NCBI RefSeq assembly: GCF_017377505.1
Contig: NZ_JAFREN010000016.1
Coordinates: forward strand, 62,001 to 126,000
DNA length: 64,000 nt
Reading direction: 5' to 3'
DNA from: Enterococcus sp. DIV0212c
GTDB lineage: Bacteria > Bacillota > Bacilli > Lactobacillales > Enterococcaceae
Shown here: piece after piece, positions 9,074 through 18,180 of the stretch
How the letters are laid out: each line of letters begins with the position of its first letter
How positions within the stretch are numbered: position 1 is the first letter of the stretch
Notes under the pieces: generated by a model
Told to the model about the DNA's origin: nothing
What the model saw: only the letters and a program-made list of their open reading frames with translations
The model's database searches: none
Translations under genes and position numbers: made by a program

Positions 9074-9919
9074 ATGAGAATCAAAGGAGACATCATTCGT
9101 ACAGTAAGAAAACAAAAAAAATTGTCGCAAGTCACTTTAGCCGCTGGAATTTGTACACAGGGAACTGTCAGTAATATTGAAAATAAGAATGTTTGTGACA
9201 GCCTTGAGATCCTTGATGCCATTTGTAAAAGACTAAACCTCAGTCTCGAAAGTGTATTAGATGATAATGATGAGAAAAAGTTAACCTCTTTATTAAATCA
9301 TGTAGAAGAATTATGCAATACATTTAAACATAAAGAAGCTCATGCACTTTTGAAAGAAACATCCATCAATGTGGCTGATTTTCAAAATAAAGAATTGGAA
9401 GTTCGCTGGTTCTATTTTATGGGAATCACTAACTTATTAGGATTTAACAACACAACGGATAGTTTATTTTATTTTTATCGGGCCGATGAACTTGGTGATT
9501 CAAATTCTATTTATGCTATTCTTTCTGTCAATAGCTTAGGTATTGTCTATGAAATGGTAGACGAATTAGATAAAGCACAAGTTTACTACGAAAAATCAAT
9601 CGATATGCTTCGCAAAATGACGATTACTGTGCCAATTGAAGCAACTAAAATATTCTTTAATACCGCTAAATTTTATTCACTGATCAAAAATTATGAAATG
9701 GCTTATCATTTGGCTTCAGAAGGTATAGAGTTGAATCGAACTTACCAATCACTATATATGCTCGATCTGTTAGCTTATGAAGCAGCCTTTAACGATTTTA
9801 TGAATTCATCAGATATAACTAAACCAGATTTTAGTAGTGCTAAAGTCTTTGCAGCGTTTAATAATAATAAAAATTTATTAGCTGTAATTGCTAACGATGA
9901 AAAAACGTTAGTCCGTTAA
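9074..9919 (+). CDS. HTH-TPR transcriptional regulator (PlcR/Rgg-like)
   Basis: 281 residues: an N-terminal Xre-type helix-turn-helix (about residues 6-60, with KKLSQVTLAAGICTQGTVSNIE) followed by helical repeats of TPR type to the end. This is the RRNPP architecture, in which a peptide bound by the repeats switches DNA binding. AGAGGGG precedes the ATG. It is divergent to the 20-codon micro-ORF and followed by a terminator, then by the chitin genes 200 bases on. The chitin pair and the micro-ORF are its plausible targets. The last 40 residues are poorly repeat-like. Confidence 0.85.
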   Translation: MRIKGDIIRTVRKQKKLSQVTLAAGICTQGTVSNIENKNVCDSLEILDAICKRLNLSLESVLDDNDEKKLTSLLNHVEELCNTFKHKEAHALLKETSINVADFQNKELEVRWFYFMGITNLLGFNNTTDSLFYFYRADELGDSNSIYAILSVNSLGIVYEMVDELDKAQVYYEKSIDMLRKMTITVPIEATKIFFNTAKFYSLIKNYEMAYHLASEGIELNRTYQSLYMLDLLAYEAAFNDFMNSSDITKPDFSSAKVFAAFNNNKNLLAVIANDEKTLVR

Positions 9920-9930
9920 ATGATAATCAC

Positions 9931-9987
9931 AAAAAAGTCAGCCGCGAGGACACTGTATTCAGTGCATGCTCATCGGCTGATTTTTTT
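9931..9987 (+). terminator. Intrinsic terminator after the regulator
   Basis: TCAGCCG and CGGCTGA arms enclose a smaller internal hairpin (CACTG/CAGTG) and are followed by TTTTTTT. Confidence 0.8.
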
Positions 9988-10053
9988 AATTTTTCAAAAA
10001 ATTCACAAAATAACTCTCATTGAATTATCATGTTGAAAATAGCATCATATCAT

Positions 10054-10101
10054 TTGAATAATACATAACATTATGTTATATTCCAAATTGTAAGCGCTAC
10101 A
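10054..10101 (+). promoter_or_regulatory. Promoter and cre-like operator of the chitin genes
   Basis: TTGAAT (10054-10059), a 17-base spacer and TATATT (10077-10082) form a good sigma-A promoter. TGTAAGCGCTACA at 10089-10101 overlaps the expected transcription start. It resembles a CcpA cre site but is one base shorter than the usual 14, so catabolite repression is likely but not certain. Confidence 0.55.
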
Positions 10102-10126
10102 AAAAATACTTTTAGGAGGAATCACA

Positions 10127-10711
10127 ATGAAAAAAGCAATGCTGAAAACAGTCCTTACACTAGGTATACTAGCGGGAGGATTATCTCTTTCATCCACTGT
10201 CACACATGCCCACGGATATGTCTCATCCCCAGGAAGCCGCGCGTATTTCGGCAGCTCTCAAGGTGGAAAAATCAATAAAAACGTCGGTCGTGCTGAGTGG
10301 GAACCTCAAAGTATCGAAGCAACTAAAAATACATTTATTCCGGGAAAATTAGCTAGTGCAGGTGTTAGCGGCTTTGACCCATTAGACGTTCAGACAACTG
10401 ACCGTTGGCATAAATCAGATATTACGACAGGCCCTCTTGCAATTACTTGGACATTAACTGCCCGCCATAGAACTTCAACATGGGATTACTATATGACAAA
10501 ACAAGGTTGGAATCCAAACCAACCGTTAGATATCAAAAACTTTGATTTAATTGGCCGAGTTGATGATAAAGCAGCAATTCCAGAAGCCTCTGTCAATCAT
10601 ACGATCACAGTCCCAACTGATCGTAAAGGGTACCATGTCATCTATGCAGTTTGGAATGTTTACGATACAACAAATGCTTTCTATCAAGCAATCGATGTCA
10701 ACGTAAAATAA
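10127..10711 (+). CDS. Secreted AA10 lytic polysaccharide monooxygenase (chitin-active)
   Basis: A copper enzyme that oxidatively cuts crystalline chitin outside the cell. Of 194 residues, a signal peptide covers 1-28 and the mature protein starts at His29 (HAHGYVSSPGSRAYF), the N-terminal histidine of the copper brace. The second brace histidine is His114 in TARHRTSTW, and the axial phenylalanine is likely Phe185 in NAFYQAIDV. It is a single catalytic domain with no extra chitin-binding module, like the E. faecalis enzyme. The AGGAGG site is strong. It is 31 bases upstream of the chitinase, so the two are co-transcribed and act together. Confidence 0.95.
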   Translation: MKKAMLKTVLTLGILAGGLSLSSTVTHAHGYVSSPGSRAYFGSSQGGKINKNVGRAEWEPQSIEATKNTFIPGKLASAGVSGFDPLDVQTTDRWHKSDITTGPLAITWTLTARHRTSTWDYYMTKQGWNPNQPLDIKNFDLIGRVDDKAAIPEASVNHTITVPTDRKGYHVIYAVWNVYDTTNAFYQAIDVNVK

Positions 10712-10742
10712 TCAATATTACAAACGAAAAGGAGCTACGCCT

Positions 10743-11792
10743 ATGAAAATCAAACAATTAATCCCAGCCGTTTTACTTATTTCAGGTGTTTTTGCAGGAA
10801 CATTACTTTCATCAACGCCAGTTGAAGCAGCAGATTCTGCCAGTGAAATGGTGAGTGTAGCGAATAAAAAAGTCCTTGTCGGCTATTGGCATAACTGGGC
10901 TTCTAAAGGCAGAGATGGCTATAAACAAGGAACTTCTGCAAATATTTCTTTAGCAGAAGTGAATAAAGCTTATAATGTAGTGCCTGTATCATTTATGAAA
11001 AGTGACGGTGTCAGCCGCATACCAACATTTACACCCTACAACAAAACAGATGCTGCTTTTAGACAAGATGTGGCAACACTCAACAGCCAAGGTCGCGCTG
11101 TTCTGCTTGCTCTAGGTGGTGCTGATGCTCATATCCAATTAAAAACGGGTGATGAACAAGCTTTTGCCGATGAAATTATTCGACAAGTAGAGACATATGG
11201 TTTTGACGGACTTGATATCGACCTAGAACAATCAGCAATTACGGCTGGTGATAATCAAACAGTCATTCCAGCTGCTTTGAAAAAAGTTAAAGAACATTAC
11301 AAAGCACAAGGTAAAAATTTCATCATCACTATGGCGCCAGAATTCCCTTACTTAAAACCAGGTGGTGCCTATGAAAAATACATTACTTCCTTAAATGGTT
11401 ACTATGACTATATTGCGCCACAGTTGTATAATCAAGGCGGAGATGGTGTTTGGGTAGATGAAATCAATAAATGGATTCCACAAAGCAATGACGCTTTAAA
11501 ATACGAATTTCTCTATTATATGTCTGATTCAATGATCCATGGTACACGGACATTCTTGAAAATTCCAAATGACAAACTGGTTTTGGGACTGCCTGCTAAT
11601 GTTGATGGTGCCGGAAGTGGCTATGTCATCGATCCAACAGCTGTTTATAAAGCGCTCGATCAATTAGCAAAAGATGGCAACCCGATCAAAGGCTTGATGA
11701 CTTGGTCTGCTAATTGGGATGTTGGGACAAATGTAAATGGTGTATCTTATAACAATGAATTTGCTACAAGATATACTCGGATTTTACAATAA
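10743..11792 (+). CDS. Secreted GH18 chitinase
   Basis: Hydrolyses chitin, working with the upstream LPMO. 349 residues with a signal peptide ending near AEA (residue 30) and a single GH18 barrel. The catalytic motif DGLDIDLEQ spans 155-163, with the acid at Glu162. Other barrel marks are VGYWHNW near residue 46, LALGGAD near 122, the MAPEFPY segment, APQLYNQ, and GLMTWSANWD near the end. No carbohydrate-binding module is attached. AAGGAG precedes the ATG. The transcript probably ends in the hairpin of the repeat at 11811-11925. Confidence 0.95.
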   Translation: MKIKQLIPAVLLISGVFAGTLLSSTPVEAADSASEMVSVANKKVLVGYWHNWASKGRDGYKQGTSANISLAEVNKAYNVVPVSFMKSDGVSRIPTFTPYNKTDAAFRQDVATLNSQGRAVLLALGGADAHIQLKTGDEQAFADEIIRQVETYGFDGLDIDLEQSAITAGDNQTVIPAALKKVKEHYKAQGKNFIITMAPEFPYLKPGGAYEKYITSLNGYYDYIAPQLYNQGGDGVWVDEINKWIPQSNDALKYEFLYYMSDSMIHGTRTFLKIPNDKLVLGLPANVDGAGSGYVIDPTAVYKALDQLAKDGNPIKGLMTWSANWDVGTNVNGVSYNNEFATRYTRILQ

Positions 11793-11810
11793 ATTACAAG
11801 AAGAGGTTGG

Positions 11811-11925
11811 GGCAGAAGTGTTAACTCCGAGAACCAAGTAGTTGTTTTTGCCCCCACTGTGTCTTCAGATTTAGAGCCCGAAACAAACTGATTTTTAGTT
11901 TTGTCCCGGGCTCTCTTCTTTTTCT
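11811..11925 (+). repeat. Gene-end repeat, family B, copy 1, with terminator hairpin
   Basis: Begins GAGGTTGGGGCAGAAGTGTT and ends in a hairpin (GAGCCCG...CGGGCTC around an ACAAACT/AGTTTTGT inner stem) followed by TCTTCTTTTT. A close relative lies at 31397-31475 on the other strand. Both stand directly after a gene in the same sense, so the element doubles as a terminator for the chitinase. Confidence 0.65.
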
Positions 11926-12547
11926 ATTTATGTTTGCTAGTACTAACTAATAAATCATCCAGCTTAGGTGTTTCACTTGTTTTTTTAGTTCGATAAATAC
12001 CGTCTTTCCTTAAATGATGGTAAATAGTTGAAATAGAAATGCCGCAGCGTTTTGAAATTTTTTCAATTGGTATATCCGTATTGTGATATAAATAAATAGC
12101 TTGATTAACTTCATTGACCAGTGGCGGACGACCTAAGATAACCCCATTTTTTTTAGCTGCACTTAAACCTGCTAAAACACGTTCACGAATCAGTTCAGCC
12201 TCCATTTCAGCAAAAGCACCCATGATGGTAAAAAAGAAGCGTCCCATTGGCGTAGATGTATCAATATTATTTTCAATACTGACAAAATTAATATTTTGAT
12301 CATTAAATTTTTCCAACAACATCAACAATTGTTTGGTTCCTCTAGCAAGCCGATCCAATTTAAAAATTACAAATGTGTCTCCAGGTTTCAAAATATCTAA
12401 AGCTTTATTTAATTCATTACGATAGACTTTTCGTCCACTTTCATGTTCCTTGAATATTATATCCACACCATATTCTTCTAATGCCTGTTGCTGAGAATCA
12501 AATTTTTGATAATGTGTGCTGACACGCATGTAACCAATAACTGTCAT
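11924..12547 (-). CDS. Serine recombinase (resolvase/invertase family), island left end
   Basis: Site-specific DNA recombinase of the small serine type. 207 residues: the N-terminal catalytic domain has YMRVSTHYQKFDSQQ with the nucleophile Ser, DRLARGTKQ with the active-site arginines, and the GAFAEMEAELIRER helix. The C-terminus has a Hin-like HTH (ISKRCGISISTIYHHLRK). The start is ATG 12547 by comparison with the paralogue at 29323, although an ATG at 12550 is equally close to GGAGG. It is about three-quarters identical by eye to that paralogue. It lies directly downstream of lanT and may be read from it. The pair brackets an accessory region of about 17 kb. Confidence 0.92.
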   Translation of the reverse strand: MTVIGYMRVSTHYQKFDSQQQALEEYGVDIIFKEHESGRKVYRNELNKALDILKPGDTFVIFKLDRLARGTKQLLMLLEKFNDQNINFVSIENNIDTSTPMGRFFFTIMGAFAEMEAELIRERVLAGLSAAKKNGVILGRPPLVNEVNQAIYLYHNTDIPIEKISKRCGISISTIYHHLRKDGIYRTKKTSETPKLDDLLVSTSKHK

Positions 12548-12606
12548 CATCTTCTCCTCCTTATTTCCACTTTACCAAGCAAATCACTTTTTATGGCTCA
12601 GTTCTT

Positions 12607-14748
12607 TTAAGATGTCATGCTCATTGGATCAAAATAGATTGAATGATAATATCCTTTTAAAGCAAGTAAGGTGTCATGCGTTCCTTCTTCAACAATTCGT
12701 CCTTGATCCATCACTAAAATTCGATCGAAATGTTTGATTGTGTTCAACCTATGAGCAACAATAATACAAGTAAAATCATAGGTTTTTAAACGATTCATAA
12801 TAAAGTTTTCAGAAATATTGTCTAAAGAACTGGTGGGTTCATCCATTAATAATAAACTCGTTTCTTTTACTAATGCACGAGCAATCGAAATCCGCTGCAT
12901 CTGACCACCTGATAAATTCATTCCACCTTCTGAAATTTGAGTTTCTAACCCCAAAGGTAAATTCATGATGATTTCATCGACTCTTGAATCAAAAATCGCT
13001 TGTTCCGTTCTAGCTTGAGTCGTATTTTCTTGATCCAATACAATATTGTCATATAATGAAGCATTAAAAATTGTTGGTTGCTGGTTCACAATGCTAATAC
13101 AATTTTTTAGTGAGGTTTCATCAATTTGTTTTAGATCGATCGTATTAAACTTGATGACTCCAGAAGTAACATCATATAATCCAGCCAATAGCTTCAATAA
13201 GGTACTTTTTCCCGAACCGCTTTTACCAACAATCGCTACTTTTTCACCAGCTTTTACCTCAAATGAAATAGACCGCAAAATCTCCTCTTCAAAATGACTA
13301 TACTTAAACGAAGCATCCTCAACAGTTAAAGTCTCTACTTGAGAAATTTCTTTCCCCTCATTGGTTAAACGAGGATTATCCTTAGCTTCTAATATTTCAT
13401 TTAATTTTCCAAAGTAAGATCGTAATAATAAAAACTCCGTATAAGAGTCAAAAACGGTCACGATCGGTGCAATAAAAGCGCCAGATAATGCATTAAAACT
13501 GATCAGTTGGCCTAATGTCAATTGTCCTTTTGTCACTTGAAACAGCCCAACATAAATCAATACGATCGGTAAAATAAATTGGATGGATGTTTGAAGTGTT
13601 CTAACCCAAGTTGAAAAACGATTTTTTTCTGTTCTCAGATCAATTTGATTTTTAAATGCCTCTCGCCATTTCGCATAGAATTGGTTTTCTGAACCTGACG
13701 ATTTAACGGTCTCCATCCCTTCAAAAAGTTCTACTAAAATTCGTTGTACATTGGATTGAGCAGTCAACTCTTTATTGGTAATTCTCTGCACTTTTTTTGA
13801 ATTAACAACCGAAATAACGCCCATCATAAAAGCACCAAAAACAGCAATCAATGCCAAATTCATTGATAGATTGACCATTAAAATCAAATAAACAAATACA
13901 AAAAGAAAGTCGACTGTAATCGTCAGCATTCGCTGACTCATAATTTGCTGGATGATCACGCTAAGGTTTGCCCGAAAAATTAAATCACCCGTTGAACGAT
14001 TGACAAAGAAACGTAACGGTAAATGAATGATTTTTTTCATGAACTTCTTCATCAGAGTGAGATCAAATAAATTTTCCAATACAATCAATACCAAGCCTCT
14101 AGACACTTGTAGTAGATAATAGGCAACTAAGAGCGTCACGATCGTTAAAGCAATTTGAAAAACATTCGTGACTGCTACATTTGTATTATCAATAATTTTT
14201 TGCGTTAGCCTAGGAATCGAAATGGTCACCATTTGAATCGAAAGAGTTAATGCAATAAACAAAACTAATCTTGTTCTTTGGTTCTTTAATAGATCCTTTA
14301 AAATCTGACCTGTGGCATTCTGTTTTTTGCGTTGTGTGATCGTTACATCGACATCAGTCAAAATCAACGCTATATTAGAAAAACTTTCTTGAAACTCAGT
14401 TATTTTGATTTTTTTTCTAGCGCTTGAAGGATCTAAAATGATCGCTTCTTTAGCCGTTAATTTCTCTAAAACTACATAATGACTTTCTTCCCAAAAGCAA
14501 ATAACAGGCGCTTTTTGCTCTTTCAGGATAGCCAAATCAAGTACTCGAATCGCTTTCGTTTCAATCCCACGATCCAATAAAATTTGACTTAGATTTGTCA
14601 GCGTATTACCGCCCTTAGGTACACCATAGTTGTCTCTAAGATGACCGAGTGTCACATTATCATTATAATAATTCAAAACCATCGCGGCACAGGCTAAACC
14701 ACATTCACTGTGCTCACTTTGTTCGGTAAAGGGTACTTTTTTTACCAA
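12607..14748 (-). CDS. lanT: Lanthipeptide transporter with C39 peptidase domain (LanT)
   Basis: ABC exporter that cuts the leader from the modified peptide and exports it. 713 residues: a C39 peptidase at 1-130 with catalytic Cys16 (SECGLAC), His90 (ESHYVV) and Asp106 (LDPSSA); a membrane domain from about 160 to 440; and an ABC domain with GKSGSGKST, the signature LSGGQMQR and LLLMDEPTSSLD. It starts at TTG 14748 with GGGGGAG upstream. It lies 13 bases after lanM, so the two are coupled. The peptidase domain explains why no separate leader protease is needed. It should cleave after the GS pair of the precursor at 17978-18145. Confidence 0.95.
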   Translation of the reverse strand: MVKKVPFTEQSEHSECGLACAAMVLNYYNDNVTLGHLRDNYGVPKGGNTLTNLSQILLDRGIETKAIRVLDLAILKEQKAPVICFWEESHYVVLEKLTAKEAIILDPSSARKKIKITEFQESFSNIALILTDVDVTITQRKKQNATGQILKDLLKNQRTRLVLFIALTLSIQMVTISIPRLTQKIIDNTNVAVTNVFQIALTIVTLLVAYYLLQVSRGLVLIVLENLFDLTLMKKFMKKIIHLPLRFFVNRSTGDLIFRANLSVIIQQIMSQRMLTITVDFLFVFVYLILMVNLSMNLALIAVFGAFMMGVISVVNSKKVQRITNKELTAQSNVQRILVELFEGMETVKSSGSENQFYAKWREAFKNQIDLRTEKNRFSTWVRTLQTSIQFILPIVLIYVGLFQVTKGQLTLGQLISFNALSGAFIAPIVTVFDSYTEFLLLRSYFGKLNEILEAKDNPRLTNEGKEISQVETLTVEDASFKYSHFEEEILRSISFEVKAGEKVAIVGKSGSGKSTLLKLLAGLYDVTSGVIKFNTIDLKQIDETSLKNCISIVNQQPTIFNASLYDNIVLDQENTTQARTEQAIFDSRVDEIIMNLPLGLETQISEGGMNLSGGQMQRISIARALVKETSLLLMDEPTSSLDNISENFIMNRLKTYDFTCIIVAHRLNTIKHFDRILVMDQGRIVEEGTHDTLLALKGYYHSIYFDPMSMTS

Positions 14749-14761
14749 CTTAATCTCCCCC

Positions 14762-17700
14762 TTATTTCTTTGGCAACTCCAAAGTCAGTATATCTGCAAC
14801 CAAATTGGCATCATGAATACGTAATAATTGATGCCCGATTCCTGCTAATCCAGTAAATAGACCATATTTTGGAATTGTTGGTAAACCTTCAAATGTATAT
14901 TTTTTATCTACAATTTTCTGGTTTGCTTTTTTTATTCTTGCTTGTATTTCTTCTTTTTGCTGTTCAGTAGCAATGGATGTTTTCCCATATTCAATTAAAA
15001 ATTCTAGATCTCCAAAATAACCATGACATAAACAATCGTCTCTTTTTTCTTGTTTCAGCAAACGTTTTGCCGCAATTTGAACTTCTTCTGTTAATCGCTG
15101 ATCTTCAAAATCACTATTTATTAAATCTAAATAGGCTATACCAATTCCTGTTGAACCATAACACCAAAGATCATTAACCATTGGAGGAACGGGACGTAAA
15201 TCCAGCCAGCCTTCTTGTTCAGTGTCAAAAGTAAGTCGTTCTTTCGCTAAATATTTTTTGATTAGTAAGGTTAATTCTGGATCAGACTCCACCTTCAGCA
15301 CACTGTTTATCGCATAAATCACACCTGAATAGCCATGTGCAAAGCCGCCTTGGATGATTTTCGTATGATCTAAATCTGAAATCAATTGTTTCGCAAATTC
15401 AAAATAAATGTCATTGCTTGTCACTTGGTATAAATGAACAAAGACTTTTACGATAGAAGCTGTTCCACTTGTCCAGTCATAGTTTTCAATTGCGTTACGA
15501 TCATATCTGGTCATATATCTCTTGGCAATTGATTCCGCTGCTTGCAACAAGTTAGTTTTTCCATTGTATTGATAGGTATAAAGCAATGGATAAATAGCCG
15601 CAACTGACCCATAAAATGCTGAAACACTGTCTAGATAATCGGTTTGCAGTTTCAAAACAAGAGCTTCCGCAAGTTCGTAAGCTTTTTTGAATTGGGTATC
15701 TCCTGTCACATGATACAACTCACTAAAATAAAGATACATTCCCGTGATGCCATCATAAAAATTCTCATTCATAACATGGACAACATAATGATCTGGTGCA
15801 GTTTCTTCAATATTTTTCCAAGCGATTGAATCCTTACCCAAAAAAGCTGCTTCTAGGATTGCTTCACCTACTGCGATCGACCCATTTAAAAAAGTTTCTA
15901 CTTGTTTTAATGGAATTGTTTTCTCCTGTAAGTCTGTTGCGTGATACAAACCAAAAGAGGTTTTTAGATAATCCACTTGTTGCTCTTCTTGTTCCTTGGA
16001 AAAATTCTTTAGACGTGCCATTTCTAGATCAATTGCTTTTTCCTGATACATCTCAGGGATAACCTCACCTTGACTGGCAATTAAGTTACGAGAACTTGTA
16101 CGATTAAAGAAAATTGGTACATCGTGCTGCAGCATATCTCTTACTTCATAAGGAACTGGTTTTGAATTGGAATAGTCATGCATCCAAAGATTTTCAAATA
16201 ACTTCTCTCTTTCAATATAATCAACCATACAAGTCGGATGAGAGGAATAATCCAATAAATCACCATAACTTTGTGTTGGCTTGATTACATTACGAACCAG
16301 ACAATCTGAAAATATGTTTTCGGCTAAAGTAACTAGTGCCTGTTTATTTTTCAAAGCAAATGCTGAAAACTCCTTAAAGCCGGCAAAAATTGTTTCAATA
16401 TAAGGAACAAAGTCAACCTTTTCTCCATTTAAAAGCGGAATATTCTCTGCGGCATCTGTAATATGTTCTTGGTACATAAACTGCATATTCACAGAATCAA
16501 AATTGACTACCTTCAAAACTTTGTATGGTAATTTTTGTTCGCCACCATTAAGTGCACTTAGCTGGATTCCTTGTGTGGCTCCGTTTACACCTGTTCGCTC
16601 TTCAAATAAATAAATAGGTACTAAACCACTCATCACAACGGATTCCCCATTTTCTTGCATGATTTTTGTGATCGCATTTTGACTATCTTGCATTGGCAAA
16701 TGATTTTGAATAATCGTTTCAAGATCGATCAAAACAGGATTTTTCCCAATAGCCATCACGTTTTCTAAATGAAAGTCATTACCATTCAATAAATAAACCA
16801 ATCCAATCGTCTGTCCAAACTGGCGATAATACTGAATAACTTCTTCTTCAGATTGACACGAGGTATGAATCAATCGTTCTTCAAATGTATAATTTTCCTT
16901 CACAATTTTTGTCGTTAAATAAAAATCAAAAGAGTCATCTATTTTATTGATTTCTCGAACGAAACGATCAAAGCGCTCGCTGATGATTAGATTCTTTGGT
17001 TTAAAGACCAGGTCAACTTTGTTGTTGAAAGTTAATATTGCTACTGACTTTCCTCGATCATGTGAATCTCCTGCACCCATTTTTATGTTTGTTAGGCTGA
17101 TTGGCGTGTCTATTTTAAACAGCTGACTCAACTCTGTTTCACTTTCTGTAATGGCTTGAATTAATGCTTCAAAGTTGGCTAGTTGAAAGTGGATTATTTC
17201 GGCATAAAGTCTCGTTACTACAGGATATTGAGTGAAAAAAACAGCTAATTTTTGTTTCGTATCAAACCGATTCACTAAGTACTGTTGGAACTCTTCTTTT
17301 TCATTCATCGATTCTGAAAAGTGCATAGTTTCTTTTTCTACATGTAAATCATAGACAAGTGTTCGTAAGCCGATTTCCATAAAGCGGTTGATTATTTCTT
17401 CAACAAAGTCATTGATTGCTGTTTCTCTAACCTGAATCGTAGGATACTTCGTAAGAATTTGTTTTAATTGCTTTTTAAAATAATCAATATGTAGACGCAG
17501 CACGTAAGTAAAGCTCACTTTTTTTTCGTCTAAAATATCCCCTGAAAAATAATCTTCTTGCTCTAAAACTTTTTGTGTTGTCTTCACCCACTCATCATCA
17601 GAAATAGCAGCATAAATATATTCTTTTTCATCAGAAGTCAATTTTTTGATTGCGAAGTCAAAGTCTTCTTCCGTTAATTGCATAGATTGTAGTATTTCCT

Positions 17701-17860
17701 TAAAACGTTCATCAGTCACAGTTGTAGGGCGTTTTCGCCAACTCGTATAATTTTCTAAGTGGTCCCCTGAATAAGTCATTTGATTTTTTGAATAGTACTC
17801 TTTTAACAGCGCATGTCGTTGTCGAATTGATGTCGCTTTGGCTAAATTTTTAAGATTCAT
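14762..17860 (-). CDS. lanM: Class II lanthipeptide synthetase LanM
   Basis: Bifunctional enzyme that dehydrates Ser/Thr and adds Cys thiols to form lanthionine rings. Of 1032 residues, the N-terminal dehydratase (DUF4135, about 100-640) shows the kinase-like segments KPKNLIISERFDRF, NDFHLENV and LIDLETI. The C-terminal LanC-like cyclase (about 700-1030) has HGYSGV, then the zinc ligands in CYGSTGIG (near 900) and CLCHGYFGD (near 945). The length is typical. GGAGAG lies upstream of ATG 17860. A single precursor gene lies 117 bases upstream, with a hairpin between that probably limits readthrough so that precursor transcript is in excess. Confidence 0.96.
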   Translation of the reverse strand: MNLKNLAKATSIRQRHALLKEYYSKNQMTYSGDHLENYTSWRKRPTTVTDERFKEILQSMQLTEEDFDFAIKKLTSDEKEYIYAAISDDEWVKTTQKVLEQEDYFSGDILDEKKVSFTYVLRLHIDYFKKQLKQILTKYPTIQVRETAINDFVEEIINRFMEIGLRTLVYDLHVEKETMHFSESMNEKEEFQQYLVNRFDTKQKLAVFFTQYPVVTRLYAEIIHFQLANFEALIQAITESETELSQLFKIDTPISLTNIKMGAGDSHDRGKSVAILTFNNKVDLVFKPKNLIISERFDRFVREINKIDDSFDFYLTTKIVKENYTFEERLIHTSCQSEEEVIQYYRQFGQTIGLVYLLNGNDFHLENVMAIGKNPVLIDLETIIQNHLPMQDSQNAITKIMQENGESVVMSGLVPIYLFEERTGVNGATQGIQLSALNGGEQKLPYKVLKVVNFDSVNMQFMYQEHITDAAENIPLLNGEKVDFVPYIETIFAGFKEFSAFALKNKQALVTLAENIFSDCLVRNVIKPTQSYGDLLDYSSHPTCMVDYIEREKLFENLWMHDYSNSKPVPYEVRDMLQHDVPIFFNRTSSRNLIASQGEVIPEMYQEKAIDLEMARLKNFSKEQEEQQVDYLKTSFGLYHATDLQEKTIPLKQVETFLNGSIAVGEAILEAAFLGKDSIAWKNIEETAPDHYVVHVMNENFYDGITGMYLYFSELYHVTGDTQFKKAYELAEALVLKLQTDYLDSVSAFYGSVAAIYPLLYTYQYNGKTNLLQAAESIAKRYMTRYDRNAIENYDWTSGTASIVKVFVHLYQVTSNDIYFEFAKQLISDLDHTKIIQGGFAHGYSGVIYAINSVLKVESDPELTLLIKKYLAKERLTFDTEQEGWLDLRPVPPMVNDLWCYGSTGIGIAYLDLINSDFEDQRLTEEVQIAAKRLLKQEKRDDCLCHGYFGDLEFLIEYGKTSIATEQQKEEIQARIKKANQKIVDKKYTFEGLPTIPKYGLFTGLAGIGHQLLRIHDANLVADILTLELPKK

Positions 17861-17916
17861 CTTACTCTCCTTCAGCTTGTTTATTTATGTAAATGTTCTG
17901 CATTTCTTTGATTAAA

Positions 17917-17968
17917 AACAAGCGCTAGACAAGTCACTTGTTAGTAGTCACTCGTCTAGCTGCTTGTT
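17917..17968 (-). terminator. Intercistronic hairpin between lanA and lanM
   Basis: A long stem (AACAAGC, GCTAGAC and AGTGACT arms with three small mismatches) is followed on the minus strand by TTTTTAAT. It begins 10 bases after the lanA stop. Partial termination here is the usual arrangement in lanthipeptide operons. Confidence 0.7.
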
Positions 17969-17977
17969 TATTTTAAA

Positions 17978-18145
17978 TTACCATCCGCAACATCTTGAAG
18001 AGCAGCAGTTGTAGCTACATCTTGTTGAGTAGCAGCAATTTGATCCCCAAGGCATCCACCAACAGCTACCTTGTACATTGTTCATTTCTTCAGGTGTTAA
18101 TTCTTCAAATGATTTTCCAATTTTTGTTTCAGCTTTTTTGTTCAT
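17978..18145 (-). CDS. lanA: Cysteine-rich class II lanthipeptide precursor (LanA)
   Basis: A 55-residue precursor on the lanM/lanT strand. Leader residues 1-27 contain KIGKSFEELTPEEMNNVQGS, the acidic-helix type ending in a Gly-Ser cleavage site for LanT. The 28-residue core begins CWWMPWGSN and ends SSRCCGW. It holds eight Cys (core positions 1, 10, 11, 16, 20, 21, 25, 26) but only six Ser/Thr (8, 13, 14, 17, 22, 23), plus four Trp. More Cys than Ser/Thr is unusual and implies disulfides or free thiols beside any lanthionines. It does not match the nisin, lacticin 481, mersacidin or haloduracin patterns I know. GGAGGAG precedes the ATG. Confidence 0.88.
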   Translation of the reverse strand: MNKKAETKIGKSFEELTPEEMNNVQGSCWWMPWGSNCCYSTRCSYNCCSSRCCGW

Positions 18146-18180
18146 AGTGTTTCTCCTCCAAATGTGTTTTTTAGTGTGTG

